DNA of 64,000 nt from JAICSD01 sp963836665 (GTDB taxonomy: Bacteria > Acidobacteriota > Vicinamibacteria > Vicinamibacterales > 2-12-FULL-66-21): positions 2,294,001 through 2,358,000 of the forward strand of contig CAWIKL010000001.1 of the NCBI GenBank assembly GCA_963836665.1. Direction: 5' to 3'. How positions within the stretch are numbered: the stretch's first letter is position 1; every line of letters begins with the position of its first letter. Below are positions 1 through 8,187 of this stretch, in pieces. The position numbers and the translations under genes are program-made. A model generated the notes under the pieces. That model saw only the letters and a program-made list of their open reading frames with translations. It had not been told where the DNA came from and searched no databases.

Positions 1-367
1 AGATGGTGTTGCCGTCCGGCTTGCCATAAGCCAGGCCGTCAGGACGCAAGCCGGTGCTGGCCGTACTGTCGAGCCAGAGGCACGTAAACGCGCCCGTCTT
101 CGCGTCCGCGCTGATGAACACCATGGCCTCGTAGGCGGGCGCGCCCGTCGCGTCCTTCTCGTGCGACACTTCGTGCAAGCGTACGTACCCGCGGTTGAGC
201 ACGAGCTCAGCGTCGACGTCGTGCGTCGTCGGCTTGTTGTCGATCGTGCCTTTGAGCAGCCAGTGGCCGGTGAGCCGTTGGAAGAGCGGCGGCACGGGCG
301 CTGGCGCCTGTGCCGTAGGCGCGATCCCAAACAGGACCAGGGCAAGAACGATCGCAGAAGACGTCAT
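1..367 (-). CDS. Secreted protein of unknown function, N-terminal part (cut by window edge)
   Basis: Reading from the ATG at 367, the protein begins with a Sec-type signal peptide (hydrophobic run SAIVLALVLFGIA, then an AQA cleavage site near residue 20). About 100 mature residues remain open to the edge. The segment FQRLTGHWLLKGTID followed by a GYVRLHE strand and WLDSTAS resembles lipocalin-like DUF1579-type proteins that start with a (L/T)GxW motif, but this match is from memory and weak. It lies 11 bp downstream of the MFS transporter gene and is probably the last visible gene of the same minus-strand operon. The C-terminus is outside the window, so no function is assigned. Confidence 0.6.
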   Translation of the reverse strand, partial: MTSSAIVLALVLFGIAPTAQAPAPVPPLFQRLTGHWLLKGTIDNKPTTHDVDAELVLNRGYVRLHEVSHEKDATGAPAYEAMVFISADAKTGAFTCLWLDSTASTGLRPDGLAYGKPDGNTI

Positions 368-378
368 GACCTGCCTCC

Positions 379-1638
379 TCACAACTGGCGCCGGCTGGTC
401 TCCGGCGCCGCCATCACCGCCACAATCGAGATCGCCGCCATGGCGATCGTGTACGAAGCGAGCGCGAGGCGGCCGTAGGGCAGCAGCGCCGTCGCGATGA
501 ACGGCGACAGCCCGCCCGAAATCACCGACGACAGCTGCGACCCCAACGACATGCCGGTATACCGCACGCGTGTGCCGAACAGCTCGGCCATGAACGCCGC
601 CTGCGGACCGTACATCGGCGCGTGCCCGAACACCAGCGCGAGGATCAGCGCCGTGCAGGCCAGGGCCGGCGAGCCGGTATCAAGCAGCCGCAGCAGCGGC
701 CAGGCCAGGAGCGCCGTCATGACGGTCCCGAACATGTAGACCGGTTTCCGACCGATGCGATCCGACAGCGCGCCGCAGATCGGCACCGCCACCAGGAGGC
801 AGGCGGCGCCGCTCATGACCGCCGTCAGCACCGTTCCGCGCGGAAGACCGGAGTGCCTGGTGCCGTAGACCAGGACGAACACCGTGTAGATGTAGAACGC
901 GCCGTTCTCGGCGATCCGGACGCCGATCGCGAGCAGCACTTCGCGTGCGTGCGTACGCACCGCCTCGAACATCGGCTGTTCCGCCGCGCCTTCCGCCTTC
1001 ACGCGCAGGAACGCCGGCGTCTCGGCCACGCGCAAGCGGATAACCAGGCCGATCAGGACGAGGAAGATGCTGGCCAGAAACGGAACGCGCCATCCCCAGG
1101 TCAGGAATTGCGCGTCGGGTAAACGAGCGACGAGCGCGAACGCAGCGGTGGACAGCAAGAGGCCGGTCGGCGTCCCGATCTGCGTCCAGCTGCCATAGAA
1201 GCCGCGCGACTCCGGCGGCGCGTGCTCGACCGCGATCAGCGCGGCGCCGCTCCACTCGCCGCCGACGGCGAAACCCTGCGCCAGCCGCAGCAGCACGAGC
1301 AGCGCCGGCGCCACCGGGCCAATGCGGCTGTAGGTGGGCAAGAGCCCGATCGATACCGTCGCCGTTCCCATCGTCAGCAGAGTGACGACGAGCATCGTCT
1401 TGCGGCCGAGGCGATCGCCGAAGTGCCCGATGACGAGGCCGCCGATCGGTCGCGCCACGAAGCCGACGCTGTAGGTAGCGAGCGAGGCGAGCGTGCTGGA
1501 GAGCGGACTGAGCGTGGGGAAATAGAGCCGGTTCAAGACCAGCGCCGCGGCCGTGCCATAGAGAAAGAAGTCGTAGGTCTCGATCGCGGTACCGACGAAA
1601 CCGGCCAGCGCCGCGCGGCGAACGGATGACGCGGGCAT
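379..1638 (-). CDS. MFS transporter, metabolite:H+ symporter (MHS) type
   Basis: A 419-residue integral membrane protein with about 12 hydrophobic segments. The signature GHFGDRLGRK (residues 71-80) between the second and third helices, preceded by FVARPIGGLVIG, is typical of the MHS branch (shikimate, proline/betaine, alpha-ketoglutarate permeases). A second loop motif, GALSDRIGRKP, marks the repeat in the C-terminal half. Proton-coupled uptake of a small organic acid or zwitterion across the inner membrane is expected; the substrate cannot be read from sequence. Length is normal for the family. It follows the small membrane-protein gene by 10 bp, so it is likely cotranscribed with the cytochrome-like gene upstream. 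Confidence 0.85.
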   Translation of the reverse strand: MPASSVRRAALAGFVGTAIETYDFFLYGTAAALVLNRLYFPTLSPLSSTLASLATYSVGFVARPIGGLVIGHFGDRLGRKTMLVVTLLTMGTATVSIGLLPTYSRIGPVAPALLVLLRLAQGFAVGGEWSGAALIAVEHAPPESRGFYGSWTQIGTPTGLLLSTAAFALVARLPDAQFLTWGWRVPFLASIFLVLIGLVIRLRVAETPAFLRVKAEGAAEQPMFEAVRTHAREVLLAIGVRIAENGAFYIYTVFVLVYGTRHSGLPRGTVLTAVMSGAACLLVAVPICGALSDRIGRKPVYMFGTVMTALLAWPLLRLLDTGSPALACTALILALVFGHAPMYGPQAAFMAELFGTRVRYTGMSLGSQLSSVISGGLSPFIATALLPYGRLALASYTIAMAAISIVAVMAAPETSRRQL

Positions 1639-1648
1639 TTAGGTGACG

Positions 1649-1891
1649 TTACCCCGGAGTACCGGCGTCGGCGCGAGCCGGGGCGGGACGAGGCGTGGCG
1701 CGCACCGCGCCGATGATGAAACCAATGACCGCGGCAAGCGGCCCGAGCACGAAGGCGCCCGTCATGGCCGCTTCGACCGAGCGGTCATGCTGGTTCGACG
1801 AGAACACCTCGAGCAGGTAACCACCGCCGAACGCGCCGAGCAGGTACGACGGGATCATCCAGAGCAGCCCGAAGCCGATCCGCCGCATCAT
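1649..1891 (-). CDS. Small membrane protein (80 aa)
   Basis: Two predicted membrane helices are visible, one around residues 6-27 (FGLLWMIPSYLLGAFGGGYL) and one around 44-63 (GAFVLGPLAAVIGFIIGAV), followed by a Pro/Ala-rich tail. The ATG overlaps the stop of the preceding gene in an ATGA arrangement (1888-1891), which supports translational coupling and this start. No family is recognised. Its position between another four-helix protein and an MFS transporter suggests an accessory membrane role, but that is inference only. Confidence 0.6.
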   Translation of the reverse strand: MMRRIGFGLLWMIPSYLLGAFGGGYLLEVFSSNQHDRSVEAAMTGAFVLGPLAAVIGFIIGAVRATPRPAPARADAGTPG

Positions 1892-2343
1892 CGCGTGCTG
1901 CGCCGCGCGCCGAGCGCGATCGGCGTGCCGATGAGAAACATGTGCACGAGCAGACCCGAGACGAACACGCTGAGCGGTGGGAACGGACGCGGCCCGATCC
2001 TCGACAACGGAATCACGACCCAGTTCATCACCGCGTAGACGCCGATGCCGTAGAGCGGGCCACTGACGAATGGACGTTCGACCAGCCAGCGCCGCCGCGA
2101 CGCGGCGGCGAAGAAAATCGCCGTGATCGTGAACGCGATGAAGTAGTGAAAGGCGAGCCCGGCGGCTGCCGTCGCGGCGCCGCCGGCAAACGCGGCGTCG
2201 CGGCCGAACCAGCCGGACGAGACCGATTGCAGAAGGCGTTCCGGACTGACGCCGCTACGGTAGTACGAGAATGTAATCGCGTAGGTAATGTCGAACGTGC
2301 CCGCGACGAGCGCGGTGGCCACGAACGTGCGCCAGCGCGTCAT
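1888..2343 (-). CDS. Conserved membrane protein, about four helices (YagU-like)
   Basis: A 151-residue hydrophobic protein with helices around residues 6-25, 50-75, 95-115 and 125-145. It begins MTRWRTFVATALVAGTFDI and carries FHYFIAFTITAIFF and YGIGVYAVMNWVVIPLS. This pattern resembles small inner-membrane proteins of the DUF1440/YagU kind that Acidobacteria and Proteobacteria keep as 150-residue proteins; I am not certain of the family. The ATG at 2343 overlaps the TGA of the upstream cytochrome-like gene (ATGA), and its own stop overlaps the next start in the same way, so three genes are translationally coupled. Confidence 0.6.
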   Translation of the reverse strand: MTRWRTFVATALVAGTFDITYAITFSYYRSGVSPERLLQSVSSGWFGRDAAFAGGAATAAAGLAFHYFIAFTITAIFFAAASRRRWLVERPFVSGPLYGIGVYAVMNWVVIPLSRIGPRPFPPLSVFVSGLLVHMFLIGTPIALGARRSTR

Positions 2344-4461
2344 TTCGCGAGCGGATCGGGCCGCAGCTGGAACTTGAGCACCTTGCTCGTCGTGCCCTTG
2401 CCCGTCTCCATGTGGAATGGCGCGCGGGTACTCACCGTCGACCAGACCTCGCGTCCTTTCCAGCCGCCGGCGGGATCGTCGATCCGCCCGTCCATCCACT
2501 TCGCGTAGTAGCCGAGCGGATAGGGCACGCGCAGCACCACCCACTTGCCGTCCTTCAGCGCGAGCAGCCCTTCGGCGCCGTTTCCCGTGTTGATCGGCGT
2601 GTTGGCCCCCAGTCCGAGTGCGTTGAACTGATCGACCCACGTGTAGTAACTGGCGCCCGCGGATCCCTGCTCGCTGACGCCTTTCAGCTGCGGCAGCGGC
2701 TCGGTGTAGAGGGTCCACCCTTCGGGGCAATGCTGTCCGGTAGCCGTCGGCCCCTTCAACGGCCCCTTGCACTTGCGCCGGTCGAAGCTGGCGAGATGGC
2801 CGCTGGCCAGCGCCGTCCAGTAGACGCCGTTGCGATCGACGTCGCCACCGCGCGGCGAAAAGCCCGGGGTGACCGGATCGTTGAACGGCGGCTCGAACAC
2901 TTCGGTCAGCGCGGTGTCGGGTGGGTGGGGCCCAGGCGTGATCCGGACGATGGCGCCGGGCATGCCGAGCACCGTGCCCCAAATCGATCCGTCCGGCGCC
3001 GGCGCGACCGCGTAGAGCCCGCCACCGTATCGCTTGTCCTTGGTGGGATCGACCGGCTGATTCGGCTCGACGTAGTCGTCGCGCTTGCCGTTGCCGTTGG
3101 TGTCGAGAACGAGCGCGGTCCAGCCCTGCGACTTCGCCTCGTCGTGCGTCTCGTCGAACATCTTTGTGTTCAACCAGCCGACGACCGGGCCGCCGCCGCT
3201 CGTCCAGAGCGTGCGGTTTGCGTCTTCCGCGAACATCAGGTGATGCGTGCTGAAGCATGTGCTGATATGCGTCAACTGCTTCGTTTTCGGGTCATACATC
3301 GCGAGCTGCCGCGCTGACGTGTTCAGCGGGTAGAGCTTCGCTGAAGGGTGATCCGACCCCGCCTTGCAGAAATCCGGGTTCGGCGCCGGACGCACGGTCG
3401 ACGTAATCCAGACCCGCCCTTGCTCATCGAACATCGGGTTGTGGACGTTGTTGTGGCTGTTCCAGGGCGGCTCGCTGCCGAAGTTCATGGATGGCGCCGA
3501 CATCTCCTGCGAGGTCATCGGCGTCGCCGGGTCGCGGACGGTCAGCGGCACGCGGCTGATTGTGTGGTGCACCGGGTCGAGTACCGGCAGGTAATCGGTG
3601 CTGAGCTCGGTCGCGCCGTAGATCAAGCCGTCGGGGTTGAGGCGCGGATTACGCCGATCGGTCGAAACCTCGTCGTGCAGGTAGGCCTTGGGATCCGCCC
3701 AGTCCCATTCGGTGATCACAACGTTGCGCTCGAGTCCCTGCGGCCGTGGCGGCGCCGGCGGCACTTCCCCTTTCGCGATTCGATCAGTCCAGTCCGAGAA
3801 CATCGTCAGCGCCCGCGCCATGCCGAAGGCGGAGATGCCGCGCATCATGTCGACGCCCGCCTGGCCGGAGTTGATGCGCCGCTGCCAGGCGTCCATTGGC
3901 GCCATGCTCTTCAGCACCGCCGGAATCTCGCGCGTCTCCTTTGTCCCGAGGGCGTGGCAGGCCCAGCATGTCCCGGACTTCAGATTGCGCAGCCAGTCTT
4001 CTTGCGTCTTCATGGCCGGCGCGATGCCGTTGGCGCCGGTGCCAGGGAACTCGCTCTTCGCCGGCACCTGCATCAGCGAGAACCAGTAGCCGGCCGGGTA
4101 GTACTGCGCCGCTTCGTGCGCGTTCGACGCCACCGCCGCAGTGAGGTTGAGCTGACTGCCGGGCGTGCTCTTGACGTGCTTCGAATCGACGAGCCCGTAG
4201 CCGCGCACCCATACCTCGTAGTTCGCCTTTGGCAGATCGGGAATGACATACCGGCCGCGATCGTCGGTGACGACGATGCGCGCGAATTTCGTCGGCAGAT
4301 CGCGCGTCTCGGCAATGACCCAGACGCCTGCCTCCGCCCCCTTCGGTACTGGTGACAACGCCGCCGATGTCGTCGGCGTCGATCGCCACGTTGTCGGCCT
4401 GGCGCGCGCCGGCCAGCCCGAGCGCGAGCGCCGCCGCGGCCACGAACGCGATCGTTCTCAT
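2340..4461 (-). CDS. Secreted carboxypeptidase-regulatory-like / c-type cytochrome beta-propeller protein, frameshifted near the N-terminus
   Basis: The reading frame from ATG 4461 encodes a signal peptide (MRTIAFVAAAALALGLAGA) and a start of a beta-sandwich domain ending GGVVTS. The rest (KGAEAGVWVIAETRDLP and onward) lies in another frame; joining them needs loss of one base at about 4344-4347. The main body has a carboxypeptidase-regulatory-like fold (DDRGRYVIPDLP), a single CWACH heme-binding motif (codons 3954-3968), and a long C-terminal Vgb/SMP-30-like propeller with repeated (L/I)W motifs such as GSIWGTVLG. It is probably periplasmic and redox-linked. It is divergent from a copper amine oxidase across only about 36 bp. 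Intact length would be near 707 residues. An alternative ATG lies at 4473. Whether the frameshift is real is unresolved. Confidence 0.75.
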
Positions 4462-4497
4462 GCCGCGGATCATAACTCCGCGACCATTTCGGCCATA

Positions 4498-6432
4498 ATG
4501 CGCCGCATGCATCAGCTGAGACGGATCACCCTCATGCTGCTTCTCGCCGCGGCGCCGGCCTGGGCGCAGACACACCCCCTGGATCCGCTGTCGCGCGACG
4601 AGATTACCAGCGCGGCCACGGTGATCCGCGCCGCGCCGCAGTTCCCGCCCGCCGGCAAGTTCGCCAGCCTCGTCCTCAAAGAGCCGGCCAAGGCCGACGT
4701 CCTGGCCTTCAGACCCGGCTCGGCGTTCACGCGCCAGGCGTTCGCGATCGTGCTCGACCGGCTGCACAACCGCGCCTTCGAAGCGGTCGTCGATCTGACG
4801 CCGTCACGGCTCGCCTCGTGGGCGGAGGTGAAGGGCGTCCAACCGGCGGTGCTCGACTCCGAGTACGACGTGATGGACAAGGTGGTCCGCGCCGACCCGC
4901 GCTGGCAGGACGCGATGCGCAAGCGCGGCATCACCGACTTGAGCGAGGTGCAACTCGACAACTGGGCAGTCGGCCAAGTCGCACCGCAGTTTCAGAAGAA
5001 GCGGCTGCTGCGCGCCGTCAGTTACTACAAGGGCACGCAGACCAACTTCTACGGCCGCCCGATCGAAGGTGTGATTGCGCTCGTCGACATGAACGACGAA
5101 AAGGTCGTCGACTTCGTCGACAGCGGCAGCCGTCCGCTGCCGCCGCCGAGCCAGGAGCTCGACATGAAGTCGACTGGCGTCCGCGCCGCGCCCAAGCCGC
5201 TCGTCATCTCGCAACCCGACGGCGGCAGCTTCACGCTCACCGGCCAGGAGGTCACCTGGCAGAAGTGGCACTTCCGCTACACGATGCATCCGCGCGAAGG
5301 GCTCGTCCTGCAGCAGGTCGGTTACGAGGACGAGGGACGGGTCCGTCCGATCCTCTACCGAGCCGGCCTTTCGGAAATGGCGGTGCCTTACGGCGACACC
5401 GACACGAACTGGCGCTGGCGGAGCGCGTTCGACGTCGGCGAATACGGCATGGGCCGTCTCGCCAGCTCGATAGAGCCGAACACCGATGCGCCGCCGAACG
5501 CGCAGTTGATCGACGTGACGTATGCGAACGACGACGGCGAGCCGTACGAGGTGAAGAACGCGGTCGGCATCTACGAGCGTGACGGCGGCATGCTGTGGAA
5601 GCATTACGAGTCGTACTCGAAGACGAACGAGTCGCGCCGCGCCAGAGAGCTGGTCGTCTTCTTCATCGCCACGATCGGCAACTACGACTACGCGATCAAC
5701 TGGATCTTCCACCAAGATGGGGTGCTCGAGGTTGACGCGGCACTGACCGGCATCATGCTGCCCAAGGGCGCCGTGGCGGCGACGGCCGGCGTGCAGGGCC
5801 CCGGCCATCTTGTCTCGGCGAACGTCGTCGCGCCGCACCACCAGCACTTCTTCAACTTCCGCCTCGATTTCGACATCGACGGACAGAACAATTCCGTGCA
5901 CGAGATGAACACGTCGGCGCTGCCGCCGGGCCCGGGCAATCCCTCGCTGAACGGGATGGTCATGAAGGAGACGATGCTCGCGAGCGAGGCCGCCGCGGCG
6001 CGCGACATGAACATGGCGACGGCGCGGACGTGGATGATTCTCAACCCGACGGAAAAGAACGCGCTCGGCTCCAGCCCGTCTTACATCCTCGTGCCGGGCC
6101 AGAACTCGATTCCGTACGTGGCGCCCACGTCGCTGACGCGCAAGCGGGCCGGCTTCGTCAACCACCCATTCTGGGCCACGAGGTATCACGACGGCGAGAT
6201 GTATGCCGGCGGTGTGTATCCGAATCAGAGCCTGGGAGGCGCCGGCCTGACGTCGTGGATCGCCAACAACGAGCCGCTCACGAATCAGGACGTCGTCGTC
6301 TGGTACACGATGGGGATCACCCACATCCCACGGCCCGAGGAGTGGCCGGTGATGCCGACGACGCACGTCGGGTTCAAGATGATCCCCGCCGGCTTCTTCG
6401 CGCGTAATCCGGCGCTCGACGTACCCAAGTAG
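4498..6432 (+). CDS. Copper-containing primary-amine oxidase (topaquinone enzyme), exported
   Basis: A 644-residue protein with a signal peptide (LMLLLAAAPAWAQ) and the complete catalytic set of copper amine oxidases. The cofactor tyrosine is in NYDY (Tyr396), the catalytic base is Asp312 in FDVGEYGMG, and copper ligands are His448 and His450 (HQH) plus His609 (THIPRPEEWPV). These enzymes oxidise primary amines to aldehydes with release of ammonia and hydrogen peroxide. Export places it in the periplasm. ATGs at 4498 and 4507 are both possible and no strong ribosome site decides between them. The gene is divergent from a secreted heme-motif protein, so shared regulation is possible. Confidence 0.92.
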   Translation: MRRMHQLRRITLMLLLAAAPAWAQTHPLDPLSRDEITSAATVIRAAPQFPPAGKFASLVLKEPAKADVLAFRPGSAFTRQAFAIVLDRLHNRAFEAVVDLTPSRLASWAEVKGVQPAVLDSEYDVMDKVVRADPRWQDAMRKRGITDLSEVQLDNWAVGQVAPQFQKKRLLRAVSYYKGTQTNFYGRPIEGVIALVDMNDEKVVDFVDSGSRPLPPPSQELDMKSTGVRAAPKPLVISQPDGGSFTLTGQEVTWQKWHFRYTMHPREGLVLQQVGYEDEGRVRPILYRAGLSEMAVPYGDTDTNWRWRSAFDVGEYGMGRLASSIEPNTDAPPNAQLIDVTYANDDGEPYEVKNAVGIYERDGGMLWKHYESYSKTNESRRARELVVFFIATIGNYDYAINWIFHQDGVLEVDAALTGIMLPKGAVAATAGVQGPGHLVSANVVAPHHQHFFNFRLDFDIDGQNNSVHEMNTSALPPGPGNPSLNGMVMKETMLASEAAAARDMNMATARTWMILNPTEKNALGSSPSYILVPGQNSIPYVAPTSLTRKRAGFVNHPFWATRYHDGEMYAGGVYPNQSLGGAGLTSWIANNEPLTNQDVVVWYTMGITHIPRPEEWPVMPTTHVGFKMIPAGFFARNPALDVPK

Positions 6433-6495
6433 CAGCCGATGACCGACGTCTTACAGGAGATCTCCTGCGAGGCTCGGTCGTTGCCGCGATCGAGC

Positions 6496-6732
6496 TCACC
6501 GGCGCTGCCAGCGGATCTCGACGCCCTCGGCGCCGCCCAGCGCCTTGCGCAGCAGCGTCAACAAATGCTCGGTGGCCTGCCCGTCGCCGATGACGTCGAT
6601 CGTCGCGGCGTCGATGTAGTAATCCTGATCCTCCAGAGATTCCTCCTCGAGATGGTCGACCAGGACTTTGAGGTCGGCCTCGGTGATCGTGCCGATCAGC
6701 TCGTTGGTGTCGTTGTTGTAGATGTCGATCAT
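6496..6732 (-). CDS. Small acidic conserved protein (78 aa)
   Basis: Starts MIDIYNNDTNELIGTITEAD and continues with an acidic helix LEEESLEDQDYYIDAATID, then LLTLLRKALGG and EIRW at the end. I recall a widespread family of about 75-80 residues with this layout in Acidobacteria and relatives, of unknown function and sometimes misnamed in databases. It is cytosolic, with no signal peptide or membrane segment. The start overlaps the stop of the SRPBCC gene as ATGA (6729-6732), which fixes the start and implies coupling. Confidence 0.7.
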   Translation of the reverse strand: MIDIYNNDTNELIGTITEADLKVLVDHLEEESLEDQDYYIDAATIDVIGDGQATEHLLTLLRKALGGAEGVEIRWQRR

Positions 6733-7181
6733 CGGGTTCCTGCAGAAGCGGCGTCCTCGACGCGCGCGCGGAGCGCCGCAGAGAACGCGTCGATGTCGGG
6801 TTGGCGATCGCCAAGAGACTTGAGGATCAGCGGCGAGAGCGGACCGGTCATGCTGAGGTGCATGCTGAACAGCGTGCAAGCATCTTGCCGCGTCAGGACG
6901 AAGGTGCGGCGGCCGACGAACATCCTGAACGGCATGCCGCCAGTCCACTCGAGGCGGGCCGGCGGCTCGCAGGCGGTGACGCGGAGGCCAAGGGTGCGAA
7001 TCGCGCCCCCCCTCACCTTCACGCGGACCTTAATCCGCGCGCCGGGCGCCATGAGCCCGTCGATTTGGAGGATCTCCGGATTCCAGTCTCGATAGCCGGC
7101 CGAGTCGATGAGGACGCGCCACACCGTCTCAACCGGCGCCTGGATGCGGACCGAGGTGTCGTAGTGCTGCCGGGCCGGCAC
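6729..7181 (-). CDS. SRPBCC (START-like) ligand-binding domain protein
   Basis: A 150-residue protein starting with GTG (PARQHYDTSVRIQAPVETVW). The motif (I/V)xAPxExVWRVLxD followed by RDWNPEI is the classic entry into the helix-grip fold of SRPBCC/polyketide-cyclase-like proteins that bind hydrophobic ligands. The end (PLILKSLGDRQPDIDAFSAALRARVE) gives the long C-terminal helix. It sits alone upstream of the small acidic protein, with which it is translationally coupled. Ligand unknown. Confidence 0.8.
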   Translation of the reverse strand: MPARQHYDTSVRIQAPVETVWRVLIDSAGYRDWNPEILQIDGLMAPGARIKVRVKVRGGAIRTLGLRVTACEPPARLEWTGGMPFRMFVGRRTFVLTRQDACTLFSMHLSMTGPLSPLILKSLGDRQPDIDAFSAALRARVEDAASAGTR

Positions 7182-7195
7182 GCCCCCATCTTATC

Positions 7196-7214
7196 CGAGG
7201 GGCGTCGCCCCTCG
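7196..7214. other. Perfect 9-bp stem-loop between genes
   Basis: CGAGGGGCG and CGCCCCTCG face each other around a single T, just before the start of the SRPBCC gene and downstream of the 245-aa secreted-protein gene. There is no T-run on either strand, so it is not a canonical intrinsic terminator. It could be a transcript-end or leader hairpin. Confidence 0.5.
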
Positions 7215-7303
7215 CACTCCCCTACACGCTCTCTCGCACGCCGCTTCGACGGCGCGCTCCGTTCGCGTGGCTCACTCGCTAGCGCTCGTTCGCTCGCGCT
7301 GTC

Positions 7304-8041
7304 TTACTTCTCTTTGTCCTTGTCTTTATCCTTGTCCTTCTTCTTCGGGGCGAAGGCTTCCTTCACCTGCTTGCGAATGTCGCTGTAGTGCTTCGACGCG
7401 ACCTTCTCTTCGTCCTTGGTGAGAACGCGGAACGGGACACGGACCAAGGTCTTCTCGAGCTGTACGTTCAGCCAGTGCTGCCCGTACTTGATGCCCCCCG
7501 GAATCTTGAAATACATCCGTCCAAGGCAGGCGCGGTCGTAGCTGATCTCGAATTCGTCCCACGGCATCGCGCGGTCCTGGACGTCGCTGAAGAATCCGAT
7601 CCGGCAGGGCCGCGAGGCCATCGGCGGGAAGTAGTTGATCGAGTCGCGCTGGACGTTGGAGCGCGCCTGCAGCGCCTGGGTATTGGCCTGCCGGAACTCT
7701 TCGATCGTCGCGAGCGGAATATGCGTGCCGTCGGGCGTGTCGAGCGAGACGGCGTCGCGTTTTACCTTCTCCGACGAGACGCCTTCACGTAGCGTCATGC
7801 CCGTGTCGAGCAACATCCATTCCTCGCCGATCGAGTAGTTGGCTGTCTTATAGCCGAGGATGACGTAGCCTTCGTTGTTGTAGGCGGCGCGGACGAACAG
7901 GCCTTCGATCGTCATGATCTGCGGCACGCCCGCCTCGGGAATCTTTACCTGGGGCTTATCCTGCGCGCCGATTGACGCCGACAGCGCCCACATCACGATC
8001 GCCCCCGCGCACGCCATCAGCGTCGCGTTCTGTCTGGTCAT
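7304..8041 (-). CDS. Secreted protein of unknown function with Lys/Asp repeat tail
   Basis: A 245-residue protein with a signal peptide (CAGAIVMWALSASIGAQ, cleavage around residue 26). The mature part contains blocks such as MTIEGLFVRAAYNNEGYVILGYKTAN and a cysteine pair (CRIGFF and RACLGRMYF) that may form a disulfide. The last 20 residues are a charged low-complexity tail, APKKKDKDKDKDKEK, encoded by repeated AAGGAC-type codons. No domain is recognised. Flanked on both sides by minus-strand genes with over 100 bp spacers, so it may be transcribed alone. Confidence 0.65.
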   Translation of the reverse strand: MTRQNATLMACAGAIVMWALSASIGAQDKPQVKIPEAGVPQIMTIEGLFVRAAYNNEGYVILGYKTANYSIGEEWMLLDTGMTLREGVSSEKVKRDAVSLDTPDGTHIPLATIEEFRQANTQALQARSNVQRDSINYFPPMASRPCRIGFFSDVQDRAMPWDEFEISYDRACLGRMYFKIPGGIKYGQHWLNVQLEKTLVRVPFRVLTKDEEKVASKHYSDIRKQVKEAFAPKKKDKDKDKDKEK

Positions 8042-8187
8042 GAAAAGTCTCCTGCGAACCGGTGCTCGAAGATAGCAGCGGCCACTACAGGCGACCCCTG
8101 TCAGTTCATCCAGCTAGCAGGGAGTACGAGTGACAGTAGCCCCGGATGGCCAGGAACAAGCGCGGATGAGGCACGGATCGCGTGCAC

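Noticed and set aside
4804..6366. Long open frame opposite the amine oxidase
   Set aside because: It is an Arg/Val-rich shadow of the high-GC gene on the other strand with no recognisable domain.
7196..7214. Intrinsic terminator at the stem-loop
   Set aside because: No T-run follows on either strand.
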